Source: Mikania micrantha
Lineage: Eukaryota; Streptophyta; Magnoliopsida; Asterales; Asteraceae
Direction: 5' to 3'
Assembly (NCBI GenBank): GCA_009363875.1
Contig: CM018686.1
Span: 5,394,001 to 5,458,000 of the forward strand
DNA length: 64,000 nucleotides
The notes below the pieces were generated by a model that saw nothing but the letters and a program-made list of their open reading frames with translations, was not told the DNA's origin and made no database searches. The stretch's first letter is position 1; each line of letters begins with the position of its first letter. The position numbers and the translations under genes were made by a program. Of this stretch, positions 47,582 to 61,379 are shown in pieces.

Positions 47582-49194
47582 CATCTCAAATTAGTCATTA
47601 ACAAAAAGTAGCCACTTAAATATATATATAAGCAAAATAATGAAGCAAAATCTCAAGTATATGGAAGCAATACCAGGGAATAAAAGAGCTGCAAGAGTGA
47701 AAGATGAGTCGTAAATCACGAGCAAATCGGGGGGTGGGAACACAAAGACGGCTCCATGTTCAATTACCAAGATTGAAGATCGAGAGAGGCTGTAACTTTG
47801 TAATTTGCATTCAGTTTAACAGTAATCAAAATGAAATCATAATCAAATTCACAATTTGCACTAAATAACATGATTAAAAAATATAAATTAGTGTAGTAAT
47901 TAACATGAAACTAAAACGTGAATAACAATATGGGTAACTGAATTCACAAGGGCGAAATGCTTTACCTGCTCATGTATCCTCAAGTGGTGAATGATCGACC
48001 AAAATTCTTTGTTTGTAAAGCCTATTAGGGTCTTATCAAACAAATGAAGGGAAACCATGATAGACGAACTAAAGATTTGGAACGATGAGATTGCAAGATC
48101 TGTAAAATCTTCTTAAATAGACGTTGGTTGTCATTTTGTAGAACTCAGAATCCTAGTATTGTGTAACAGATTAAACAACGATTAAGAGAAAAAAGACTAA
48201 AACAAACATGATTTACTTTGAGAACTTACAATGATAAACTAACGTTTGAGTATCAATAAAAACTATAACTTTGAAGAAACATAGTATTGAGGATCCGTGT
48301 TTTCTGTAGTCGGGCATTTAGGGTTTGAAATGTGAAAATCAGGAGAGTATGTTATACGAACCTCATACTAATTGATGGAAGCCGGCAAGTAGATCAGAAG
48401 TCATGAGAGGATGAAGTCGACCGAGAAGCCATAGAAGATGAGATTTTCGGAGGAATAGATTTTAGGGTTTTAGAAGAGATGGATGACGATATGGATGGAA
48501 CGGGTATAACTCGGGTTTAAAGATCCGCGTGTTTTTTTTTGTGTGAAAGCATCATAAGATGCCATGTGGCATTATTAAGATTTAATCCAATTAGTTGATG
48601 CCATGTGTCATATAATGGAAGCATAGAATGACATGTGGCTGATTGTTATTGTTTTATTAGAGAGTATAGATATATATCATTCAAAAGACTTTGGATCGAT
48701 CATGACTTTTAGAGATTTCAAACAAATTCAATAACAGTTTAGTAATCAAGATCATTAATATGCTCAAAATTGTTTTGATTAACTTAATGACCTACTTATC
48801 CAATGCTTGAAGATACTTTTTTTTCCTAATTTCAAAAAATACCTTCATTGAATACGAGCAATCATCTACCTTAGTGAAGTCAGAGAGGTATTTCTCAATT
48901 TCATCCCAATAACCATTATACTTCATCTTCCAAAAACTTCATATTGAAGAAAAACCTGATTTTTGTTCAACCAATTAATTTTTAACAAAATTACAAAATA
49001 AATCAATAAACTTTGACATTTGTACCACAAAAATAAACAACATTCACATTCTTGTACCCAAAAAAAAGGGATTGCTCATCCCAGATGTTCATTATTGCAA
49101 TCTTATTGCAAACCAAAAAATAAATACGAAATATGATAATCATATCTAACATCACCAAAATCCCATAGCTATAAATCTCACACACACACACACT

Positions 49195-49231
<37 letters not shown>

Positions 49232-50845
49232 CATCTCAAATAAGTCATTAACAAAAAGTAGCCAGTTAAATATATATAAGCAAAATAATGAAGCAAAATC
49301 TCAAGTATATGCAAGCAATACCAGGGAACAAATGAGCTGCAAGAGTGAAAGATGAGTCGTAAATCACGAGCAAATCAGGGGGTGGGAACACAAAAGACGG
49401 CTCCATGTTCAATTACCAAGATTGAAGATCGAGAGAGACTGTAACTTTGTAATTTGCATTCAGTTTAACAGTAATCAAAATGAAATCATAATCAAATTCA
49501 CAATTTGCACTAAATAACATGATTACAAAATATAAATTAGTGTAGTAATTACATGAAACTAAAACGTGAATAACAATATGGGTAACTGAATTCACAAGGG
49601 CAAAATGCTTTACCTGCTCATGTATCCTCAAGTGTTGAATGATCGACCAAAATTCTTTGTTTGTAAAGCCTATTAGGGTTCTTATCAAACAAATGAAGGG
49701 AAACCTTGATGGACGAACTAAAGATTTGGAACGATGAGATTGCAAGATCTGTAAAATCTTCTTAAATAGACGTTGATTGTCATTTTGTAGAACTCAAAAT
49801 CCTAGTATTGTGTAACAGATTAAACAACGATTAAGAGAAAAAAGGCTAAAACAAACATGATTTGGTTTGAGAACTTACAATGATAAACTAACCTTTGAGT
49901 ATCAATGAAAACCATAACTTTGAAGAAACATAGTATTGAGGATCCGTGTTTTCTGTAGTCGGGCATTTAGGGTTTGAAATGTGAAAATCAGGAGAGGGTG
50001 TTATACGAACCTCATACTAATTGATGGAAGCCGGCAAGTAGATCAGAAGTCATGAGAGGATGAAGTCGACCGAGAAGCCGTAGAAGATGAGATTTTCGAA
50101 GGAATTGATTTTAGGGTTTTAGAAGAGATGGATGACGATATGGATGGAACGGGTATAACTCGGGTTTAAAGATCCACGTGTTTTTTTTTTGTGTGAAAGC
50201 ATCATAAGATGCCATGTGGCATTATTAAGATTTAATCCAATTAGTTGATGCCATGTGTCATATAATGGAAGCAGAGAATGACATGTGGCTAATTGTTATT
50301 GTTTTATTAGAGAGTATAGATATATATCAAACGAAAGACTTTCGATCGATCATGACTTTTAGAGATATCAAACAAATTCAATAACAGTTTAGTAATGAAG
50401 ATCATTAATATGCTCAAAATTGTTTTGATTAACTTAATGACCTACTTATCCAATGCTTGAAGATACTTTTGTTTCCTAATTTCAAAAAATACCTTCATTG
50501 AATACGAGCAATCATCTACCTTAGTGAAGTCAGAGAGGTATTTCTCAATTTCATCCCAATAACCATTATACTTCATCTTCCAAAATCTTCATATTGAAGA
50601 AAAACCTGATTTTTGTTCAACCAATTAATTTTTAACAAAATTACAAAATAAATCAATAAACTTTGACATTTGTACCACAAAAATAAACAACATTCACGTT
50701 CTTGTACCAAAAAAAAAAGGGATTGCTCATCCCAGATGTTCATTATTGCAATCTTATTGCTAACCAAAAAATAAATACGAAATATGATAATCATAACTAA
50801 CATCACCAAAATCCCAAAGCTATAAATCTCACACACACACACACA

Positions 50846-50894
<49 letters not shown>

Positions 50895-52487
50895 TCTCAA
50901 ATAAGTCAGTACCAAAAAGTAGCCATTTAAATATACATAAGCAAAATAATGAAGCAAAATCTCAAGTATATGCAAGCAATACCAGGGAACAAATGAGCTG
51001 CAAGAGTGAAAGATGAGTCGTAAATCACGAGCAAATCAGGGGGTGGGAACACAAAAGACGGCTCCATGTTCAATTACCAAGATTGAAGATCGAGAGAGGC
51101 TCTAACTTTGTGATTTGCATTCAGTTTAACAGTAATCAAAATGAAATCATAATCAAATTCACAATTTACACTAAATAACATGATTACAAAATATAAATTA
51201 GTGTAGTAATTAACGTGAAAGTAAAACGTGAATAACAATATGGGTAACTGAATTCAGAATGGCGAAATGCGTTACCTGCTCATTTATCCTCAAGTGTTGA
51301 ATGATCGACCAAAATTCTTTGTTTGTAAAGCCTATTAGGGTTCTTATCAAACAAATGAAGGGAAACCTTGATAGACGAACTAAAGATTTGGAACGATGAG
51401 ATTGCAAGATCTGTAAAATCTTCTTAAATAGACGTTGATTGTCATTTTGTAGAACTCAGAATCCTAGTATTGTGTAACAGATTAAACAACGATTAAGAGA
51501 AAAAAGACTAAAACAAACATGATTTGGTTTGAGAACTTACAATGATAAACTAACGTTTGAGTATCAATGAAAACCATAACTTTGAAGAAACATAGTATTG
51601 AGGATCCGTCTTTTCTGTAGTCGGGCATTTAGGGTTTGAAATGTGAAAATCAGGAGAGGATGTTATACGAATCTCATACTAATTTATGGAAGCCGGCAAG
51701 TAGATCAGAAGTCATGAGAGGATGAAGTCGACCGAGAAGCCATAGAAGATGAGATTTTCGGAGGAATAGATTTTAGGGTTTTAGAAGAGATGGATGACGA
51801 TATGGATGGAACAGGTATAACTCGGGTTTAAAGATCCGCGTGTTTTTTTGTGTGAAAGCATCAAAAGATGCCATGTGGCATTATTAAGATTTAATCCAAT
51901 TAGTTGATGCCATGTGTCATATAATGGAATCAGAGAATGACATGTGGCTGATTGTTATTGTTTTATTAGAGAGTATAGATATATATCAAACAAAAGACTT
52001 TGGATCGATCATGACTTTTAGAGATATCAAACAAATTCAATAACAGTTTAGTAATCAAGATCATTAATATGCTCAAAATTGTTTTGATTAACTTAATGAC
52101 CTACTTATCGAATGCTTGAAGATACTTTTGTTTCCTAATTTCAAAGAATACCTTCATTGAATACGAGCAATCATCTACCTTAGTGAAGTCAGAGAGGTAT
52201 TTCTCAATTTCATCCCAATAACCATTATACTTCATCTTCCAAAAACTTCATATTGAAGAAAAACCTGATTTTTGTTCAACCAATTAATTTTTAACAAAAT
52301 TACAAAATAAATCAATAAACTTTGACATTTGTACCACAAAAATAAACAACATTCACGTTCTTGTACCCAAAAAAAAGGGATTGCTCATCCCAGATGTTCA
52401 TTATTGCAATCTTATTGCTAACCAAAAAATAAATACGAAATATGATAATCATAACTAACATCACCAAAATCCCAAAGCTATAAATCT

Positions 52488-52522
<35 letters not shown>

Positions 52523-54782
52523 CATCTCAAATAAGTCAGTAACAAAAAGTAGCCACTTAAATATATATAAGCAAAATAATGAAGCAAAATCTCAAGTATA
52601 TGCTTGCAATACCAGGGAATAAATGAGCTGCAAGAGTGAAAGATGAGTCGTAAATCACGAGCAAATCAGGGGTGGGAACACAAAAGACGGCTCCATGTTC
52701 AATTACCAAGATTGAAGATCGAGAGAGGCTGTAACTTTGTAATTTGCATTCAGTTTAACAGTAATCAAAATGAAATCATAATCAAATTCACAATTTGCAC
52801 TAAATAACATGATTACAAAATATAAATTAGTGTAGTAATTAACATGAAACTAAAACGTGAATAACAATATGGGTAACTGAATTCTCAAGGGCAAAATGCC
52901 TTACCTGCTCATGTATCCTCAAGTGTTGAATGATCGACCAAGATTCTTTGTTTGTAAAGCCTATTAGGGTTCTTATCAAACAAATGAAGGGAAACCTTGA
53001 TGGACAAACTAAAGATTTGGAACGATGAGATTGCAAGATCTGTCAAATCTTCTTAAATAGACGTTGATTGTCATTTTGTAGAACTCAGAATCCTAGTATT
53101 GTGTAACAGATTAAACAATGATTAAGAGAAAAAAGACTAAAACAAACATGATTTGGTTTGAGATTTACAATGATAAACTAACCTTTGAGTATCAATGAAA
53201 ACCATAACTTTGAAGAAACATAGTATTGAGGATCCGTGTTTTCTGTAGTCGGGCATTTCGGGTTTGAAATGTGAAAATCAGGAGAGGGTGTTATACAAAC
53301 CTCATACTAATTGATGGAAGCCGGCAAGTAGATCAGAAGTCATAAGAGGATGAAGTCGACCGAGAAGCCATAGAAGATGAGATTTTCGGAGGAATAGATT
53401 TTAGGGTTTTAGAAGAGATGGATGGCGATATGGATGGAACGGGTATAACTCGGGTTTATAGATCCGCATGTTTTTTGTGTGTGAAAGCATCATAAGATGC
53501 CATGTTGCATTATTAAGATTTAATCCAATTAGTTGATGCCATGTGTCATATAATGGAATCAGAGAATGACATGTGGCTGATTGTTATTGTTTTATTAGAG
53601 AGTATAGATATATATCAAACAAAAGACTTTGGATCGATCATGACTTTAAGAGATATCAAACAAATTCAATAACAGTTTAGTAATCAAGATCATTAATATG
53701 CTCAAAATTCTTTTGATTAACTTAATGACCTACTTATCCAATGCTTGAAGATACTTTTGTTTCCTAATTTCAAAGAATACCTTCATTGAATACGAGCAAT
53801 CATCTACCTTAGTGAAGTCAGAGAGGTATTTCTCAATTTCATCCCAATAACCATTATACTTCATCTTCCAAAAACTTCATATTGAAGAAAAACCTGATTT
53901 TTGTTCAACCAATTAATTTTTAACAAAATTACAAAATAAATCAATAAACTTTGACATTTGTACCACAAAAATAAACAACATTCACGTTCTTGTACCCAAA
54001 AAAAAGGGATTGCTCATCCCAGATGTTCATTATTGCAATCTTATTGCTAACCAAAAAATAAATACGAAATATGATAATCATAACTAACATCACCAAAATC
54101 CCAAAGCTATAAATCTCACACACACACACATATATATATCATCTCAAATAAGTCAGTAACAAAAATTAGCCACTTAAATATATATAAGCAAAATAATGAA
54201 GCAAAATCTCAAGTATATGCTGGCAATACCAGGGAATAAATGAGCTGCAAGAGTGAAAGATGAGTCGTAAATCACGAGCAAATCAGGGGGTGGGAACACA
54301 AAAGACGGCTCCATGTTCAATTACCAAGATTGAAGATCGAGAGAGGCTGTAACTTTGTAATTTGCATTCAGTTTAACAGTAATCAAAATGAAATCATAAT
54401 CAAATTAACAATTTGCTCTAAATAACATGATTACAAAATATAAATTAGTGTAGTAATTAACATGAATCTAAAACGTGAGTAACAGTATGGGTAACTGAAT
54501 TCACAAGGGCAAAATGCCTTACCTGCTCATGTATCCTCAAGTGTTGAATGATCGACCAAAATTCTTTGTTTGTAAAGCCTATTAGGGTTCTTATCAAACA
54601 AATGAAGGGAAACCTTGATGGACGAACTAAAGATTTGGAACGATGAGATTGCAAGATCTGTAAAATCTTCTTAAATAGACGTTGATTGTCATTTTGTAGA
54701 ACTCAGAATCCTAGTATTGTGTAACAGATTAAACAACGATTAAGAGAAAAAAGACTAAAACAAACATGATTTGGTTTGAGAA
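44985..54782 (-). repeat. Tandem array segment 2 (rest of unit 9 to unit 15)
   Basis: Landmark positions 45424, 47050, 48694, 50344, 52003 and 53632, spaced 1626-1659 bp. The spacing across the chromovirus (32655 to 45424, less 11,135 bp) is 1,634, so the insertion is clean. Unit 15 is interrupted by a solo LTR at 54783. Confidence 0.95.
50830..50892. repeat. Longest CA/TA microsatellite (unit 13)
   Basis: A CA run followed by about 45 bases of TA, the longest of the array; the paired copy near 61.35 kb is much shorter, because the block-B deletion joint lies close by. Confidence 0.9.
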
Positions 54783-55479
54783 TGTAAAGACTAATAAAGG
54801 CTGATGCTCACCAAACTTCTTATTTTGTCTAAGTATAGGAACCTCTTTGAATAAAAAAAAAACCTTCGGATGGAAGAAGTGATTCTTCGGAAGCAGCATT
54901 GCTTCCGAAGGGTAACTGGTTCCTGTAGCAGCTTACTCTCATAGTACAAAAGGTACTGACACAAGACATGTTGGTCTGAGTAAAGACAAAGACAACATGT
55001 AATGAGTCAGATAAAGCGCCTTACCTCTCCCATGCTGCATTAAATGCAAAAGATCATCTGAAGCCTTGAAGATCAACAACATTAAATGTCTTTTGTATTT
55101 AATAGTCCTTTGTAAAGTCAATGTCTATTAATGTAATGATCATGACTGAGTGTCTTAGCCTGTTAAGACACTCAACATACTAGAATAAGCTTTACTTTAT
55201 GTACTTGTCTAGTATACCCAACTTGTATTCCTAAGTGTGTATACGGTTGTAGCCTCGGCTATATAACCTCCCATTGTATATGTTGTAAAGAACTTCTAAC
55301 TTTGAGAGAAATATATCCTTGAGCTTGAAATTATTCGTGTGTTCCTATTAGTGTTCAAGGATTATTACTTTGTCATTTTGAGTGCTTGTGAGATTATTCT
55401 AACAGAACATTCCGCATCTGTTAGATTGTATAAGAAATACTTGTGAAGTGTTGTTTAGATTAAGCAACCCGATCCAACA
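54783..55479 (+). mobile_element. Solo LTR of a Sirevirus relative
   Basis: 697 bp, TGTAAAGAC...CCAACA on the plus strand, with a 5-bp target duplication gagaa at 54778-54782 and 55480-55484. It aligns end to end with the 863-bp LTR of the element at 6072-18393 but lacks roughly 170 bp in the middle and differs at many positions, so it is another subfamily. A perfect 11-bp hairpin (CTTCGGAAGCA, 4-base loop) lies at 54885-54910. It most likely arose by LTR-LTR recombination of a full element. Confidence 0.92.
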
Positions 55480-58063
55480 GAGAACTTACAATGATAAACT
55501 AACCTTTGAGTATCAATGAAAACCATAACTTTGAAGAAACATAGTATTGAGGATCCGTGTTTTCTGTAGTCGGGCATTTAGGGTTTGAAATGTGAAAATC
55601 AGGAGAGGGTGTTATACAAACCTCATACTAATTGATGGAAGCCGGCAAGTAGATCAGAAGTCATAAGAGGATGAAGTCGACCGAGAAGCCATAGAAGATG
55701 AGATTTTCGGAGGAATAGATTTTAGGGTTTTAGAAGATATGGATGGCGATATGGATGGAACGGGTATAACTCGGGTTTATAGATCCGCATGTTTTTTTTT
55801 GTGTGAAAGCATCATAAGATGCCATGTTGCATTATTAAGATTTAATCCAATTAGTTGATCCCATGTGTCATATAATGGAATCAGAGAATGACATGTGGCT
55901 GATTGTTATTGTTTTATTAGAGAGTATAGATATATATCAAACAAAAGACTTTGGATCGATCATGACTTTTAGAGATATCAAACAAATTCAATAACAGTTT
56001 AGTAATCAAGATCATTAATATGCTCAAAATTGTTTTGATTAACTTAATGACCTACTTATCGAATGCTTGAAGATACTTTTGTTTCCTAATTTCAAAGAAT
56101 ACCTTCATTGAATACGAACAATCATCTACCTTAGTGAAGTCAGAGAGGTATTTCTCAATTTCATCCCAATAACCATTATACTTCATCTTCCAAAAACTTC
56201 ATATTGAAGAAAAACCTGATTTTTGTTCAACCAATTAATTTTTAACAAAATTACAAAATAAATCAATAAACTTTGACATTTGTACCACAAAAATAAACAA
56301 CATTCACATTCTTGTACCCAAAAAAAAGGGATTGCTCAACCCAGATGTTCATTATTGCAATCTTATTGCTAACCAAAAAATAAATACGAAATATGATAAT
56401 CATAACTAACATCACCAAAATCCCAAAGCTATAAATCTCACACACACACACACACACATATATATATCATCTCAAATAAGTCAGTAACAAAAAGTAGCCA
56501 CTTAAATATATATAAGCAAAATAATGAAGCAAAATCTCAAGTATATGCTAGCAATACCAGGGAATAAATGAGCTGCAAGAGTGAAAGATGAGTCGTAAAT
56601 CACGAGCAAATCAGGGGGTGGGAACACAAAAGACGGCTCCATGTTCAATTACCAAGATTGAAGATCGAGAGAGGCTCTAACTTTGTAATTTGCATTCAGT
56701 TTAACAGTAATCAAAATGAAATCATAATCAAATTCACCATTTACACTAAATAACATGATTACAAAATTTAAATTAGTGTAGTAATTAACATGAAAGTAAA
56801 ACGTGAATAACAATATGGGTAACTGAATTCAGAAGGGCGAAATGCTTTACCTGCTCATTTATCCTCAAGTGTTGAATGATCGACCAAAATTCTTTGTTTG
56901 TAAAGCCTATTAGGGTTCTTATCAAACAAATGAAGGGAAACCTTGATAGACGAACTAAAGATTTGGAACGATGAGATTGCAAGATCTGTAAAATCTTCTT
57001 AAATAGACGTTGATTGTCATTTTGTAGAACTCAGAATCCTAGTATTGTGTAACAGATTAAACAACGATTAAGAGAAAAAAGACTAAAACAAACATGATTT
57101 GGTTTGAGAACTTACAATGATAAACTAACGTTTGAGTATCAATGAAAACCATAACTTTGAAGAAACATAGTATTGAGGATCCGTCTTTTCTGTAGTCGGG
57201 CATTTAGGGTTTGAAATGTGAAAATCAGGAGAGGATGTTATACGAATCTCATACTAATTGATGGAAGCCGGCAAGTAGATCAGAAGTCATGAGAGGATGA
57301 AGTCGACCGAGAAGCCATAGATGATGAGATTTTCGGAGGAATAGATTTTAGGGTTTTAGAAGAGATGGATGACGATATGGATGGAACGGGTATAACTCGG
57401 GTTTAAAGATCCGCGTGTTTTTTTTCTGTGAAAGCATCAAAAGATTCCATGTGGAATTATTAAGATTTAATCCAATTAGTTGATGCCATGTGTCATATAA
57501 TGGAAGCATAGAATGACATGTGGCTGATTGTTATTGTTTTATTAGAGAGTATAGATATATATCATACAAAAGACTTTGGATCGATCATGACTTTTAGAGA
57601 TATCAAACAAATTCAATAACAATTTAGTAATCAAGATCATTAATATGCTCAAAATTGTTTTGATTAACTTAATGACCTATTTATCCAATGCTTGAAGATA
57701 CTTTTTTTTCCTAATTTCAAAAAATACCTTCATTGAATACGAGCAATCATCTACCTTAGTGAAGTCAGAGAGGTATTTCTCAATTTCATCCCAATAACCA
57801 TTATACTTCATCTTCCAAAAACTTCATATTGAAGAAAAACCTGATTTTTGTTCAACCAATTAATTTTTAACAAAATTACAAAATAAATCAATAAACTTTG
57901 ACATTTGTACCACAAAAATAAACAACATTCACATTCTTGTACCCAAAAAAAAGGGATTGCTCATCCCAGATGTTCATTATTGCAATCTTATTGCTAACCA
58001 AAAAATAAATACGAAATATGATAATCATAACTAACATCACCAAAATCCCATAGCTATAAATCT

Positions 58064-58102
<39 letters not shown>

Positions 58103-59716
58103 CATCTCAAATAAGTCATTAACAAAAAGTAGCCACTTAAATATATATATAAGCAAAATAATGAAGCAAAATCTCAAGTATATGGAAGCAATACCAGGGA
58201 ATAAAAGAGCTGCAAGAGTGAAAGATGAGTCGTAAATCACGAGCAAATCGGGGGGTGGGAACACAAAGACGGCTCCATGTTCAATTACCAAGATTGAAGA
58301 TCGAGAGAGGCTGTAACTTTGTAATTTGCATTCAGTTTAACAGTAATCAAAATGAAATCATAATCAAATTCACAATTTGCACTAAATAACATGATTACAA
58401 AATATAAATTAGTGTAGTAATTAACATGAAACTAAAACGTGAATAACAATATGGGTAACTGAATTCACAAGGGCGAAATGCTTTACCTGCTCATGTATCC
58501 TCAAGTGGTGAATGATCGACCAAAATTCTTTGTTTGTAAAGCCTATTAGGGTCTTATCAAACAAATGAAGGGAAACCATGATAGACGAACTAAAGATTTG
58601 GAACGATGAGATTGCAAGATCTGTAAAATCTTCTTAAATAGACGTTGGTTGTCATTTTGTAGAACTCAGAATCCTAGTATTGTGTAACAGATTAAACAAC
58701 GATTAAGAGAAAAAAGACTAAAACAAACATGATTTACTTTGAGAACTTACAATGATAAACTAACGTTTGAGTATCAATAAAAACTATAACTTTGAAGAAA
58801 CATAGTATTGAGGATCCGTGTTTTCTGTAGTCGGGCATTTAGGGTTTGAAATGTGAAAATCAGGAGAGTATGTTATACGAACCTCATACTAATTGATGGA
58901 AGCCGGCAAGTAGATCAGAAGTCATGAGAGGATGAAGTCGACCGAGAAGCCATAGAAGATGAGATTTTCGGAGGAATAGATTTTAGGGTTTTAGAAGAGA
59001 TGGATGACGATATGGATGGAACGGGTATAACTCGGGTTTAAAGATCCGCGTGTTTTTTTTTGTGTGAAAGCATCATAAGATGCCATGTGGCATTATTAAG
59101 ATTTAATCCAATTAGTTGATGCCATGTGTCATATAATGGAAGCATAGAATGACATGTGGCTGATTGTTATTGTTTTATTAGAGAGTATAGATATATATCA
59201 TTCAAAAGACTTTGGATCGATCATGACTTTTAGAGATTTCAAACAAATTCAATAACAGTTTAGTAATCAAGATCATTAATATGCTCAAAATTGTTTTGAT
59301 TAACTTAATGACCTACTTATCCAATGCTTGAAGATACTTTTTTTTTCCTAATTTCAAAAAATACCTTCATTGAATACGAGCAATCATCTACCTTAGTGAA
59401 GTCAGAGAGGTATTTCTCAATTTCATCCCAATAACCATTATACTTCATCTTCCAAAAACTTCATATTGAAGAAAAACCTGATTTTTGTTCAACCAATTAA
59501 TTTTTAACAAAATTACAAAATAAATCAATAAACTTTGACATTTGTACCACAAAAATAAACAACATTCACATTCTTGTACCCAAAAAAAAGGGATTGCTCA
59601 TCCCAGATGTTCATTATTGCAATCTTATTGCAAACCAAAAAATAAATACGAAATATGATAATCATATCTAACATCACCAAAATCCCATAGCTATAAATCT
59701 CACACACACACACACT

Positions 59717-59751
<35 letters not shown>

Positions 59752-61348
59752 CATCTCAAATAAGTCATTAACAAAAAGTAGCCAGTTAAATATATATAAG
59801 CAAAATAATGAAGCAAAATCTCAAGTATATGCAAGCAATACCAGGGAACAAATGAGCTGCAAGAGTGAAAGATGAGTCGTAAATCACGAGCAAATCAGGG
59901 GGTGGGAACACAAAAGACGGCTCCATGTTCAATTACCAAGATTGAAGATCGAGAGAGACTGTAACTTTGTAATTTGCATTCAGTTTAACAGTAATCAAAA
60001 TGAAATCCTAATCAAATTCACAATTTGCACTAAATAACATGATTACAAAATATAAATTAGTGTAGTAATCTACATGAAACTAAAACGCGAATAACAATAT
60101 GGGTAACTGAATTCACAAGGGCAAAATGCCTTACCTGCTCATGTATCCTCAAGTGTTGAATGATCGACCAAAATTCTTTGTTTGTAAAGCCTATTAGGGT
60201 TCTTATCAAACAAATGAAGGGAAACCTTGATGGACGAACTAAAGATTTGGAACGATGAGATTGCAAGATCTGTAAAATCTTCTTAAATAGACGTTGATTG
60301 TCATTTTGTAGAACTCAAAATCCTAGTATTGTGTAACAGATTAAACAACGATTAAGAGAAAAAAGGCTAAAACAAACATGATTTGGTTTGAGAACTTACA
60401 ATGATAAACTAACCTTTGAGTATCAATGAAAACCATAACTTTGAAGAAACATAGTATTGAGGATCCGTGTTTTCTGTAGTCGGGCATTTAGGGTTTGAAA
60501 TGTGAAAATCAGGAGAGGGTGTTATACGAACCTCATACTAATTGATGGAAGCCGGCAAGTAGATCAGAATTCATGAGAGGATGAAGTCGACCGAGAAGCC
60601 GTAGAAGATGAGATTTTCGAAGGAATTGATTTTAGGGTTTTAGAAGAGATGGATGACGATATGGATGGAACGGGTATAACTCGGGTTTAAAGATCCACGT
60701 GTTTTTTTTTGTGTGAAAGCATCATAAGATGCCATGTGGCATTATTAAGATTTAATCCAATTAGTTGATGCCATGTGTCATATAATGGAAGCAGAGAATG
60801 ACATGTGGCTAATTGTTATTGTTTTATTAGAGAGTATAGATATATATCAAACGAAAGACTTTCGATCGATCATGACTTTTAGAGATATCAAACAAATTCA
60901 ATAACAGTTTAGTAATGAAGATCATTAATATGCTCAAAATTGTTTTGATTAACTTAATGACCTACTTATCCAATGCTTGAAGATACTTTTGTTTCCTAAT
61001 TTCAAAGAATACCTTCATTGAATACGAGCAATCATCTACCTTAGTGAAGTCAGAGAGGTATTTCTCAATTTCATCCCAATAACCATTATACTTCATCTTC
61101 CAAAATCTTCATATTGAAGAAAAACCTGATTTTTGTTCAACCAATTAATTTTTAACAAAATTACAAAATAAATCAATAAACTTTGACATTTGTACCACAA
61201 AAATAAACAACATTCACGTTCTTGTACCCAAAAAAAAGGGATTGCTCATCCCAGATGTTCATTATTGCAATCTTATTGCTAACCAAAAAATAAATACGAA
61301 ATATGATAATCATAACTAACATCACCAAAATCCCAAAGCTATAAATCT

Positions 61349-61379
<31 letters not shown>

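Larger units (their letters stand above)
45600..56120. repeat. 10.5-kb array block, copy A (approximate ends)
   Basis: Diagnostic variants in this block recur in order in copy B at an offset of 10,520-10,529 bp, then 8,857 bp. Examples: TATATGCTAGCAAT at 46.02/56.55 kb, AAAATTTAAATTAG at 46.23/56.76 kb, and the CACACTCACAC interruption of the microsatellite at 49.19/59.72 kb. It includes the solo LTR at 54783. The left boundary lies between about 45590 and 45780. Confidence 0.8.
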
